This document shows positions 34,255 through 42,113 of a stretch of 64,000 bases of DNA, piece by piece. Below the pieces are notes generated by a model. The model was not told the DNA's origin. It did not search any database and saw nothing but the letters and a program-made list of their open reading frames with translations. Each line of letters opens with the position of its first letter. Positions within the stretch are counted from its first letter, which is position 1. Origin of the DNA: Mesorhizobium sp. M2D.F.Ca.ET.226.01.1.1 (GTDB lineage: Bacteria > Pseudomonadota > Alphaproteobacteria > Rhizobiales > Rhizobiaceae); assembly GCF_004022705.2 (NCBI RefSeq), contig NZ_RZOY02000002.1, forward strand, positions 411,758-475,757, in the 5' to 3' direction. A program made the position numbers and the translations under genes.

Positions 34255-34641
34255 ATGGTTGGAGAAGGCCGCCAACGCATCGACAAATGGCTGTTCTTCT
34301 CGCGCGCCGTGAAGTCGCGGTCCCTGGCGGCGAAGGTCGTCGTCGCCGGACGCGTCCGCATCAATCGCGACAAAGCAGCGCAGGCCTCGGATCTGGTGAA
34401 GCCAGGTGATGTGCTGACCATCACGCTGGAGGGCCGCATCCTCGTCTGGAAAGTCTTGAACTGCGGCACGCGACGCGGCCCGTCGGACGAGGCGCGGCTG
34501 CTTTACGAGGACATGTCGCCTGCGCCGACGCCAAAAGGCGAGGCCGTTCCCGATGCCATTCCGGCGTTGCGCGAGGCCAGCAGCGGCCGCCCGACCAAAC
34601 GCGAGCGGCGGCAGACCGACCGGCTGCTCGGCGAAGATTGA
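34255..34641 (+). CDS. S4-domain RNA-binding protein, Hsp15 family
   Basis: A 128-residue protein with an N-terminal S4 RNA-binding domain (RIDKWLFFSRAVKSRSLAAK, then GRVRINRDKAAQASDLVKPGD) and a basic C-terminal tail (RPTKRERRQTDRL). Hsp15 binds stalled 50S subunits carrying nascent chains, so a ribosome rescue or recycling role is expected. The start at 34255 has no strong ribosome site nearby, so it may be read through coupling with the helicase transcript. Both neighbours act on RNA. Confidence 0.88.
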   Translation: MVGEGRQRIDKWLFFSRAVKSRSLAAKVVVAGRVRINRDKAAQASDLVKPGDVLTITLEGRILVWKVLNCGTRRGPSDEARLLYEDMSPAPTPKGEAVPDAIPALREASSGRPTKRERRQTDRLLGED

Positions 34642-34791
34642 GGCACGACGCCGTGTCCTTGCGGCAGGCGGAAGAAAATTCCATTCCGAAAGACACGGGC
34701 CGCGCCCGCAACCCCTGCCCTTGCATGCGGCGGGCAAAGGGGTTACCTCACCTGAAAAAGCCGAGCAAATCGGGACGTTCCGGAGCCTGCA

Positions 34792-35130
34792 ATGACCTAT
34801 GTCGTGACCGACAATTGCATCAAATGCAAATACATGGACTGCATCGAGGTCTGTCCGGTCGACTGTTTCTACGAGGGCGAGAACATGCTCGTCATCCATC
34901 CCGACGAGTGCATCGACTGCGGCGTCTGCGAGCCTGAATGCCCGGCCGATGCGATCAAGCCGGACACCGAGGGCGGCCTCGACAAATGGTTGCAGATCAA
35001 TTCCGAATACGCCGAGAAATGGCCCAACATCACTGCCAAGAAAGAGCCGCCGGCCGACGCCAAGACCTTTGACGGCGAGACCGGAAAGTTCGAGAAATAT
35101 TTCTCGGCGGAGCCCGGCGAAGGCGATTGA
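34792..35130 (+). CDS. fdxA: Seven-iron ferredoxin FdxA
   Basis: A 112-residue ferredoxin of the [3Fe-4S][4Fe-4S] type. The Cys positions 9, 17 and 50 for the 3Fe cluster and 21, 40, 43 and 46 for the 4Fe cluster match the Azotobacter ferredoxin I arrangement shifted by one residue. The C-terminal acidic tail is typical. It carries electrons in the cytoplasm; partners are not evident here. It lies between the S4 gene and carD, and the S4-fdxA-carD order is often kept in rhizobia by my recollection, which I cannot check. Confidence 0.93.
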   Translation: MTYVVTDNCIKCKYMDCIEVCPVDCFYEGENMLVIHPDECIDCGVCEPECPADAIKPDTEGGLDKWLQINSEYAEKWPNITAKKEPPADAKTFDGETGKFEKYFSAEPGEGD

Positions 35131-35505
35131 TATAGGCGCCGGTAGCGCCGGTGTGACGCGGCGTAACGTGGCCGAAACAACTGCTGTCTTGACAGGCAGC
35201 GGTGTCGTTTGACGTGAGCGAACGCAGCAAAACCTTGATTCTTCCGACTTTTTGTGTTACATGAGCAAAACATGCCGGTGACACGACGTCGATTTATGGC
35301 GCTAACGCCCCAAATCACTGAAAGGTGAGCTTCTCAAACCCGAGCCAGAGCGATCTGGGACAGGCGGCCGCATTCGTGCGCTTTGCTGGTCTCGGCTTTT
35401 TCCGGCAGGTTCACCTGTTGTGCGGCTAATGGCCGGTCATCGCCGGTCACACGAGTTCAGCCGGCGCCGCCATGCCGGCGCTACAACCAAGGAGTTCAGG
35501 GCGTA
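35131..35505. other. Gene-free stretch before carD
   Basis: This 375-base gap holds a plausible promoter, CTTGAT at 35234 and TTACAT at 35257 with a 17-base spacer, leaving a leader of about 240 bases. AAGGAG at 35489-35494 is the carD ribosome site. No open frame with good codon use or strong hairpin was seen. Confidence 0.35.
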
Positions 35506-36087
35506 ATGGCAACGATAACCCCGCAGAAGAAGTCCACCGCGGCCCGCCACGGGTTCAAAACCGGCGAGTTCATCGTCTACCCGGCGCATGGCGTCGGCCA
35601 GATCGTGGCGATCGACGAGCAGGAAGTGGCAGGTCACAAGCTGGAACTGTTCGTCATCGACTTCCAGAAGGACAAGATGCGGCTCAAGGTGCCGGTCGCC
35701 AAGGCGACCTCGATCGGCATGCGCAAGCTGTCGGAAGAGGACTATGTCGACCGTGCGCTGAAGGTGGTGCAGGGCCGCGCCCGCATCAAGCGCACCATGT
35801 GGTCGCGCCGCGCGCAGGAATATGACGCCAAGATCAATTCCGGCGACCTGATCTCGATCTCGGAAGTGGTGCGCGACCTCTATCGCGCCGACAACCAGCC
35901 GGAGCAGTCCTATTCCGAGCGTCAGCTCTATGAAGCCGCGCTCGACCGCATGGCCCGCGAGATCGCCGCAGTGAACCGTATGTCGGAGACCGAAGCGGTG
36001 CGCCTCATCGAGGTCAACCTCAACAAGGGTCCGAAGCGCGGCGCCAAGGCCGACAACGAGGAAGCCGAGCAGGAAGAAGCTGCCTGA
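35506..36087 (+). CDS. carD: CarD family transcription regulator
   Basis: A 193-residue RNA polymerase-binding protein. The N-terminal CarD/TRCF RNA-polymerase-interaction domain covers about residues 15-75 (EFIVYPAHGVGQIVAIDEQE), followed by the helical DNA-binding domain with the conserved Trp in KRTMWSRRAQEY and a Glu/Ala-rich tail. In other bacteria CarD stabilises the open complex at rRNA promoters. The ATG at 35506 follows AAGGAG; an in-frame start 123 bases earlier is inside the leader. It is followed by a clear terminator. Confidence 0.93.
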   Translation: MATITPQKKSTAARHGFKTGEFIVYPAHGVGQIVAIDEQEVAGHKLELFVIDFQKDKMRLKVPVAKATSIGMRKLSEEDYVDRALKVVQGRARIKRTMWSRRAQEYDAKINSGDLISISEVVRDLYRADNQPEQSYSERQLYEAALDRMAREIAAVNRMSETEAVRLIEVNLNKGPKRGAKADNEEAEQEEAA

Positions 36088-36112
36088 GCTTTTCCGCTTT
36101 TGGAGTACGAAG

Positions 36113-36140
36113 AACCCGGCCTCGCGCCGGGTTTTTTGTT
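36113..36140 (+). terminator. Terminator of carD
   Basis: AACCCGGC (36113-36120) and GCCGGGTT (36126-36133) flank CTCGC and are followed by TTTTGTTT. It lies 26 bases after the carD stop. Confidence 0.9.
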
Positions 36141-36156
36141 TGTGGACTCTCGCATA

Positions 36157-36295
36157 CGGCGCCCCCCTCACTCAGCCTCCGCTTCGCTCGACTGACCTCT
36201 CCCCCAGGGAGAGGAGGCGGTCAGCGCTGGCGCCAAGCTCTTCTCCCCATCGGGGAGAAGGTGGCCGCGAAGCGGTCGGATGAGGGGCCGGCGCC
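36157..36295. repeat. Palindromic element (CGCTTCGC type)
   Basis: Two hairpins in inverted order: CTCTCCCCCAGGGAGAG around 36207 and CTTCTCCCCATCGGGGAGAAG around 36240. They are flanked by GGCGCC...CCCCTCA on the left and TGAGGGGCCGGCGCC on the right, with CGCTTCGC-type words. It fills the gap between carD and the ABC ATPase gene. It is the common rhizobial CTCCCC...GGGGAG intergenic repeat. Confidence 0.75.
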
Positions 36296-36341
36296 GTCCT
36301 AAGCGATTGGCCCCACGAAAGGGGAAAGTCAGCAGGCTCGC

Positions 36342-37112
36342 TCAGCCGCCCCCTTCCCTCTGCGCCTCTTCCTGGCGCAGCGAGGCGATGAAGCGCCTCG
36401 TGCGCTCGCGCTCGGGATTGTCGAACACCACCGACGCCGGGCCTTTCTCGACCACGACGCCTGCATCGAGGAACACGACCTCTTGCGCGATCTTGGAGGC
36501 GAGCCGAAGGTCATGCGTGGCCATCACCATGGTCGTGCCCTCGCGCGCAAGCTGCCCGAGCACGTCGACCACTTCCTGCGCCAGTTCCGGGTCGAGCGCC
36601 GAGGTCGGCTCGTCGCACAACAGCACGCGCGGCGAGGGCGCCAGCGCGCGGGCGATCGCCACGCGCTGCTGCTGGCCGCCGGACAGCGTCGCCGGCCAGG
36701 CATCGGCCTTGTGCGCCATGCCGACCTTTTCGAGCAGCGCCATCGCTCGCTCTCGCGCCCTCGGCTCGGGCCATCTCAGCACCGTAACCAGCCCTTCCAT
36801 GACATTCTCGATCGCCGTGCGATGCGGGAAGAGCTGGAAATTCTGGAACACCATGCCGGTCTGCAGGCGGATGCGCTGGATATCCTTGGCCGGCACCTTT
36901 ACGCCAGGATGGAAGTCCAGCGTCTCCTCGCCGATGCGCAAGCTGCCGGAGGTCGGGATCTCCAGGAGGTTGATGCAGCGCAGCAGCGTGCTCTTGCCGC
37001 CGCCAGAAGGGCCGACCAGCGCCGTCACGCTGCCCTCGTCGAGGCTGACGCTGACCCCTTTCAGCACCAGATTGTCGCCGAAGCGCTTTTCTATATTGGT
37101 GAGGCCGATCAT
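36342..37112 (-). CDS. Amino-acid ABC transporter ATP-binding protein (second system)
   Basis: A 256-residue ATPase of the polar amino acid importers. Walker A is GPSGGGKST, signature LSGGQQQR, Walker B LLCDEPTSALD and switch MATHDL. Third and last gene of a minus-strand operon with a permease (four-base overlap at 37109-37112) and a binding protein. Unlike the importer at 133, this system has one permease, which would work as a homodimer. Confidence 0.93.
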   Translation of the reverse strand: MIGLTNIEKRFGDNLVLKGVSVSLDEGSVTALVGPSGGGKSTLLRCINLLEIPTSGSLRIGEETLDFHPGVKVPAKDIQRIRLQTGMVFQNFQLFPHRTAIENVMEGLVTVLRWPEPRARERAMALLEKVGMAHKADAWPATLSGGQQQRVAIARALAPSPRVLLCDEPTSALDPELAQEVVDVLGQLAREGTTMVMATHDLRLASKIAQEVVFLDAGVVVEKGPASVVFDNPERERTRRFIASLRQEEAQREGGG

Positions 37113-37789
37113 GCGTTGGCCTCCAGGAACCCGCCATAGCGGTTGAGCCGTACCTCCAGCCGCGCCTGCAGCGCGGATAGCACCGAGCTCAATGCGAGAT
37201 AGAGCGCCGCCGCCTCGACATAGAGGATCAGCGGCTCATAGGTGGTGGCGACGATGCGCTGCGCGGCCTGGAACATCTCCGGCACCGTGATCGCCGCCGC
37301 CAGCGAAGTGTCCTTGACCAGCGAGATGAAGGTGTTGGAAAGCGGCGGCACCGCGACGCGGCCGGCCTGCGGCAGGATCGTGCGCCGCATCGCCTGGCTC
37401 CAGGTCATGCCGATCGAATAGGAAGCTTCCCATTGGCCCTTTGGCACCGAGCCGATGACGGCGCGGATGATCTCCGACGTATAGGCGCCGATATTGAGCG
37501 TGAAGCCGATCAGCGCCGCGGGGAAGGCATCGAGCAGGATGCCGGCCGACGGCAAGCCGTAGAAGATCAGGAACAGTTGAACGAGCAGCGGCGTGCCGCG
37601 GAAAATCCAGACGTAGAAGCGCACCAGCGCGACCAGCGGCTTCGGCCCGAACAGCCTTATCAACGCCGTCACCAGCCCGGCGATGAGGCCGAGTGCGAAC
37701 GACAGGAGCGTCAGCGGCACGGTAAAGATCAGCGCCGCCCATAACAGCGTCGGCAACGATTCCAGCATCAATTGCAGCCAGTGCGGCAC
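37109..37789 (-). CDS. Amino-acid ABC transporter permease (second system)
   Basis: A 226-residue inner-membrane permease of the HisM/GlnP family with about five hydrophobic segments and an EAA-type loop near residues 120-145 (EASYSIGMTWSQAM). It overlaps the ATPase gene by four bases. The binding-protein gene is 160 bases upstream and separated by a terminator, so the membrane parts are likely made in smaller amounts than the receptor. Confidence 0.92.
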   Translation of the reverse strand: MPHWLQLMLESLPTLLWAALIFTVPLTLLSFALGLIAGLVTALIRLFGPKPLVALVRFYVWIFRGTPLLVQLFLIFYGLPSAGILLDAFPAALIGFTLNIGAYTSEIIRAVIGSVPKGQWEASYSIGMTWSQAMRRTILPQAGRVAVPPLSNTFISLVKDTSLAAAITVPEMFQAAQRIVATTYEPLILYVEAAALYLALSSVLSALQARLEVRLNRYGGFLEANA

Positions 37790-37891
37790 GGGGCGCTTCT
37801 CCTTTCCAGATACGGCGGCACCTTCCCCCGTACGGAATGACTATCATGCAAAAACCGGCGGGCCGTCAAAAACGGCCCCCGATCGATATCA

Positions 37892-37926
37892 TGAAAAAAA
37901 TGGCGGGCCGTCGTCGACGGCCCGCC
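37892..37926 (-). terminator. Intra-operon terminator after the binding-protein gene
   Basis: On the minus strand GGCGGGCCGTC and GACGGCCCGCC pair around GAC and are followed by ATTTTTTTC. It lies between the binding protein stop (37950) and the permease start. A second, weaker GGGCCGTC copy occurs just downstream at 37858-37877. Partial termination here would raise receptor output over permease output. Confidence 0.8.
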
Positions 37927-37949
37927 GGTTTCGAACAAACGACAATGGC

Positions 37950-38723
37950 TTACTGCGAGACGTCCTGGCCGAAGTACTTGTCGGCGATTTTCTTGTAGGT
38001 ACCGTCGGCCTTGATGTCGGCCAGCGCCTTGTTGATGGCGGCGACCAGCTCCGGATCGCCCTTGCGCACGATGACGCCGGAATAGTCGGCATTCTCTTCC
38101 TGCGCGGCGATCTTCACATTGGCATCCGGCTTGTGCTTCTTGAAGTCGAGGAAGGACAGGCTGTCGTTGATGGTGGCGTCGGCGCGGCCGGTGAGCAGCA
38201 GCTGGATCGACTGGTCGAAGCCGTCGGTGCCGACGAGCTCTGCGCCGTTCTTCTCGGCGAGCTTGCCAAAATTGGAGGTCAGCGACTGCGCCGACTTCTT
38301 GCCCTTGAGATCGGCGAAGGTCTTGATGTCGGTGTTGTCGCCGCGCACGATCAGCACCGCCTTCGAGGCGATGTAGGGCTCTGAGAAATCGTACTTAGCC
38401 TTGCGTGCGTCGGTGATGCCGACCTCGTTGATGACGGCATCGTAGCGGTTGGCGTCGAGGCCGGCAATCAGCCCGTCCCACTTGCCTTCGAGGAACTCGA
38501 CCTTGACGCCGAGCTTGTCGCCGATGGCCTTGGCGATCTCGACATCGAAGCCGACCAGCGCGTTGGATTCGTCGTGATAGGTGAAGGGCGCATAGGTGCC
38601 TTCGGTGCCGACCTTGAGCACGCCGGTCTGCTTGATCTGGTCGAGATTGGCGCCAGCATGACCGGCGGTGACCGCCAGGACCTGCAGCGTTCCGGCGACA
38701 AGGAGCGATTTAAGCCATTTCAT
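37950..38723 (-). CDS. Amino-acid ABC transporter substrate-binding protein (second system)
   Basis: A 257-residue periplasmic receptor with a Sec signal peptide (LLVAGTLQVLAVTAGHA, residues 6-22) and the family-3 fold: GVLKVGTEGTYAPFTYHD at the start of the mature part, and the DVEIAKAI and RYDAVINEVGIT segments. It is the first gene of the operon at 38723-36342. Length and pattern are those of cystine, glutamine or lysine/arginine receptors; the ligand is not determined. Confidence 0.92.
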   Translation of the reverse strand: MKWLKSLLVAGTLQVLAVTAGHAGANLDQIKQTGVLKVGTEGTYAPFTYHDESNALVGFDVEIAKAIGDKLGVKVEFLEGKWDGLIAGLDANRYDAVINEVGITDARKAKYDFSEPYIASKAVLIVRGDNTDIKTFADLKGKKSAQSLTSNFGKLAEKNGAELVGTDGFDQSIQLLLTGRADATINDSLSFLDFKKHKPDANVKIAAQEENADYSGVIVRKGDPELVAAINKALADIKADGTYKKIADKYFGQDVSQ

Positions 38724-38928
38724 TTTTCTGTGATCCCGTTTTGACCGGTGCCCCGGCGCGATGTGAGAGCCGGAAACTGACAGATAGAAGGCCGCGAAAT
38801 AAGGAACCAGATTTCAAATATCGGCTCTGCCAGAAATCTGATTCTCAAAATCACCCGACAATCCGCCAAGCGGCATTTCCGGGCCGATAACAGAAAATTC
38901 CTACTGGCAACATGCCCCTTCGGGCGGC

Positions 38929-38954
38929 GGAACCATCCATGCGCCTGACACGTT
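38929..38954 (+). promoter_or_regulatory. EcfG (RpoE2)-type promoter of rpoH2
   Basis: GGAAC at 38929-38933, a 17-base spacer and CGTT at 38951-38954 match the alphaproteobacterial general stress sigma factor consensus. It lies 73 bases before the rpoH2 start. In Sinorhizobium rpoH2 is part of the RpoE2 regulon, so the match is biologically expected. The rest of the 303-base gap 38724-39026 shows no gene; the opposite-strand promoter of the binding-protein gene must also lie here. Confidence 0.65.
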
Positions 38955-39026
38955 GCATGGCTGTTGTAGGGCGCGGCGGCGTCTTTTCAACCGCCATCAG
39001 CGCAATCACCGCCAAAAGGAGCCGGC

Positions 39027-39890
39027 ATGATCGAGGACGCGGCAGGACGGACCCTGGTCCGGGCGGCAATGAGGGCTCCCTATCTCGAGCGCGACGAGGA
39101 ACATGTCCTTGCGCTCCGCTGGAAGGAAGAGAACGACCAGCACGCATTGCACAGGATAACCGTCGCCCATATGCGGCTGGTCATCTCCATGGCCTCGAAA
39201 TTCCGCCATTACGGCCTGCCGCTCGGCGATCTGATCCAGGAGGGTCATGTCGGCCTGCTCGAGGCCGCGGCCCGTTTCGAGCCGGCGCGGGAAGTGCGCT
39301 TCTCGACCTACGCCACCTGGTGGATCCGCGCCTCGATGCAGGATTACATCCTGCGCAACTGGTCGATCGTGCGCGGCGGCACCAGCTCGGCGCAGAAAGC
39401 GTTGTTCTTCAATCTCAGGCGTTTGCGCGCCCGTCTCGCCAATGGCGCCGAGCCGATCTCCAACGCCTCGCTCTACCGCGAGGTGTCGGCGGCGCTCGGC
39501 GTGCCGGAGGCCGACGTGGCGATGATGGATTCGCGCCTGTCCTCCCCCGACAGCTCGCTCAATGCGCCCTTGGCCGACGAGAACGGCGCCGCCGAGCGGA
39601 TGGATTTCCTGGTCTCAGAAGACCCGCTGCCCGACGAGATCGTCGGCGACCGGATCGACATCCAGCGCCGGGCCGTCTGGCTGAAAAGCGCGCTCGGCGC
39701 GCTCAACGCCCGCGAGCTTCGCATCATCGAGGAGCGCCGGTTGAGCGATGACGGCGCGACGCTGGAATCGCTCGGCGAGCAACTCGGCATCTCCAAGGAG
39801 CGTGTCCGCCAGATCGAGGCGCGCGCCATGGAAAAGCTGAAGTTGGCACTGGTCAAACAGAACCCGGAATTTCTGGCTGAAGCCGCGTGA
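39027..39890 (+). CDS. rpoH2: Heat-shock-type sigma factor RpoH2
   Basis: A 287-residue sigma-70 family factor. Region 2 contains the core-binding DLIQEGHVGLLEAAARFEPA and the -10 recognition region STYATWWIRASMQDYIL. The RpoH box appears as QKALFFNLRRLRARL (residues about 123-137). Region 4 has the helix-turn-helix LGEQLGISKERVRQIEARAM. The sequence and the EcfG promoter favour the RpoH2 paralogue over RpoH1. AAAAGGAG precedes the ATG. No DnaK/DnaJ genes are nearby. It probably directs a secondary stress regulon, including oxidative stress genes. Confidence 0.85.
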   Translation: MIEDAAGRTLVRAAMRAPYLERDEEHVLALRWKEENDQHALHRITVAHMRLVISMASKFRHYGLPLGDLIQEGHVGLLEAAARFEPAREVRFSTYATWWIRASMQDYILRNWSIVRGGTSSAQKALFFNLRRLRARLANGAEPISNASLYREVSAALGVPEADVAMMDSRLSSPDSSLNAPLADENGAAERMDFLVSEDPLPDEIVGDRIDIQRRAVWLKSALGALNARELRIIEERRLSDDGATLESLGEQLGISKERVRQIEARAMEKLKLALVKQNPEFLAEAA

Positions 39891-40061
39891 ATGAGAGTAC
39901 AATCTCGATTATTAGATTAGAAGTTGATTAAATAGACATATATTTTAGCTGGCGGAGGATTTTCTTCGCCCGTATCTACAAACTGTGAGTTTTTTAACAT
40001 ACCATCAGAGCGCAATCCGTCTTGTTGAAGCCTCCAGATCATAATGGATGGGGGATTTGCC

Positions 40062-41990
40062 ATGCTGCGATTCTGCGTATCCTTGGCAGCCTTGATGCTT
40101 GTAAGTCTCACAACGCTTGAGGCGCATGCCGACCGAAGGGTAGCCCTCGTCATCGGCAATTCAGAATATCGCGAAATCCCGGCCCTCAAAAACCCGGACA
40201 AGGACGCCGAGGATGTGTCGAAGACGTTCCGGCTGGCCGGCTTCGATGTGTTCACCGCGAAGGATCTGACCAGGCTCCAGTTCGAGGAGCAGTTCCGCAA
40301 CTATCTGGCGGCGGCCAACGGCGCCGATCTTGCGGTCGTCTACTATTCCGGCCACGGCTTCCAGATCGGCGGCGAGAATTTCCTGATCCCGGTCGATGCT
40401 TCGCTGAAGGATCCGGCCGACATGGAAGTTCAGGCCATCAAGGTCGATGATGTGCTGCAGCAGCTGCGCTCGAAATCAAAGATCCAGGTGATCATCCTCG
40501 ACGCCTGCCGCAACAATCCCTTCCCGCGCAAGGACTACTGGCTGCGCGACCAGCTGATCGTCGCCGGCGGCACCGGCCTTGCCCAGCTGACAGGCTCGCA
40601 GAACACGCTGATCGCGTTCGCCACCGAGCCCGGCGCCGTCGCCTTTGACGGCTCCGGCGACCTCAGCCCGTTCTCGTCCGCCTTTTCGCACCGCGCGCTG
40701 GCGCCGAACCAGGAGATACGCTCGGTCATGTCGGCCGTGCGCCGCGACGTCGTCAAGGCGACGAACGGCAAGCAGGTTCCGTGGGAGAATTCGTCGCTGC
40801 TCGACGACGTGGTACTGATGCGCAGTGTGGAGCAGCCGGCGCCGGCGCCCGACGGCCAACAAAACCAACAGGTGGTGGAACGAGGAATTCAGGTCGCCGA
40901 AGCGATCGGAAATCGCGACATAGGCGTCTCGGTCGGCGTCGGCCCAGTCCCGCTGAAACTGGATCTCCCGGCCGCGGATGTCCCGATCAGCCTCAAGCTC
41001 GCCAGCTACCCGGCGAGCGGGACGCTGTCCTTGCCGGATCGCGTCCTGTCGCCGCAGTCGAGCCTGATGGCCACTGAAGTCGACCAATTGCGTTACGAGC
41101 CGCAGATCGGCCAGGCCGCTCCGGTCGAGGTCGGCTTCCAGATCGGCGCCGGCAAAGCGTTAAAACAGGCAACGATAAAGCTGTCGCCAAGCGTCGACCC
41201 TTGCGATCAGGCCGCCGGCGAGCCGCTCGACCTGCAAGGCGTTGTCCCCGGCCGCTTGCCGAATGAGATCGGCGGTGGAGCGGTGGAGGTCTGCGAGGCA
41301 GCGGTGCAAGCCCATCCCGATATCCCCCGCTTCCGCTACGAACTCGGGCGGGCGCTGCTCGCCGCCGGCAGGGTGGACGACGCCAGGAGAGCAATCCAGG
41401 AGGCGGCCGACAAGGGCCATATCCGCGCCGTGTTCGAACTCGGCTACATCGCCGCCGCCGGAATAGGGGCGGCCCCTGATCTGACGAAAGCGACCGGCTT
41501 TTATGCGCAGGCGTCGGACAAGGGAGACCCCTACGCCACGACCGCCTGGGGGCGCGCCTTGTTCGATGGTGTCGGCGTCCAGCGCGATACCGGCAAGGGG
41601 CTGGATCTGCTGCTTAAGGCAGCGGCGATGGGGCATGTCGGCGCCATGAACGATCTGGCGCTGATCTTCAAGCAAGGCCGCAACGGCGTGCCTGCCGATC
41701 CGGCGCGCGCTCTGGCCTTCCTCAGAGCCGGCATCGACCGGCAGGAAGCTTATTCGATGGCCATTCTCGGGCTTTCACCGAAGCGGAACACCCCGACGCT
41801 CGCGGTGTGCAAGCCCAAGGTGGTGACGAAAGTGATCACCAAGGTAAAGGTGATCCGTACTCCCGCGCCAGAAGCGCCGACGACGACGATCACCACGCCA
41901 AAGTTCCCGCCGGTGCCGCCCTGGCGCGGCGGAAATAATGACGGCGATCACGATCGGTCGCAGTCCCAAGGCGGTGGCAGCGATGGCTGA
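40062..41990 (+). CDS. Secreted caspase-like (C14) protein with Sel1-type repeats
   Basis: A 642-residue protein with a signal peptide (residues 1-23), a metacaspase-like domain and helical repeats. The His-Cys dyad is intact: His98 in YYSGHGFQ and Cys149 in ILDACRNNP. The middle (about 265-395) is a beta-rich linker. Residues 400-570 contain Sel1/TPR-like repeats such as GHIRAVFELGYIAAAGIGAAP and GDPYATTAWGRALFDGVGV. The end is Pro/Gly/Asp-rich. The ATG at 40062 follows GGGGGA at good spacing; one at 40044 has none. It is preceded by an AT-rich 150 bases, unlike its surroundings. Substrate and trigger are unknown; convergent to an M48 protease. Confidence 0.85.
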   Translation: MLRFCVSLAALMLVSLTTLEAHADRRVALVIGNSEYREIPALKNPDKDAEDVSKTFRLAGFDVFTAKDLTRLQFEEQFRNYLAAANGADLAVVYYSGHGFQIGGENFLIPVDASLKDPADMEVQAIKVDDVLQQLRSKSKIQVIILDACRNNPFPRKDYWLRDQLIVAGGTGLAQLTGSQNTLIAFATEPGAVAFDGSGDLSPFSSAFSHRALAPNQEIRSVMSAVRRDVVKATNGKQVPWENSSLLDDVVLMRSVEQPAPAPDGQQNQQVVERGIQVAEAIGNRDIGVSVGVGPVPLKLDLPAADVPISLKLASYPASGTLSLPDRVLSPQSSLMATEVDQLRYEPQIGQAAPVEVGFQIGAGKALKQATIKLSPSVDPCDQAAGEPLDLQGVVPGRLPNEIGGGAVEVCEAAVQAHPDIPRFRYELGRALLAAGRVDDARRAIQEAADKGHIRAVFELGYIAAAGIGAAPDLTKATGFYAQASDKGDPYATTAWGRALFDGVGVQRDTGKGLDLLLKAAAMGHVGAMNDLALIFKQGRNGVPADPARALAFLRAGIDRQEAYSMAILGLSPKRNTPTLAVCKPKVVTKVITKVKVIRTPAPEAPTTTITTPKFPPVPPWRGGNNDGDHDRSQSQGGGSDG

Positions 41991-42113
41991 TGGTATCGGC
42001 GATGGCCGCGTGCTGCCGTCGCAGACTGCAGAATGTTCATTCAGGAGACAACGGTTGCGACGCAGTCACCTGAAAGCAACTGCTGCTAACAACAGTCTGC
42101 TCACCGGCAGGCC

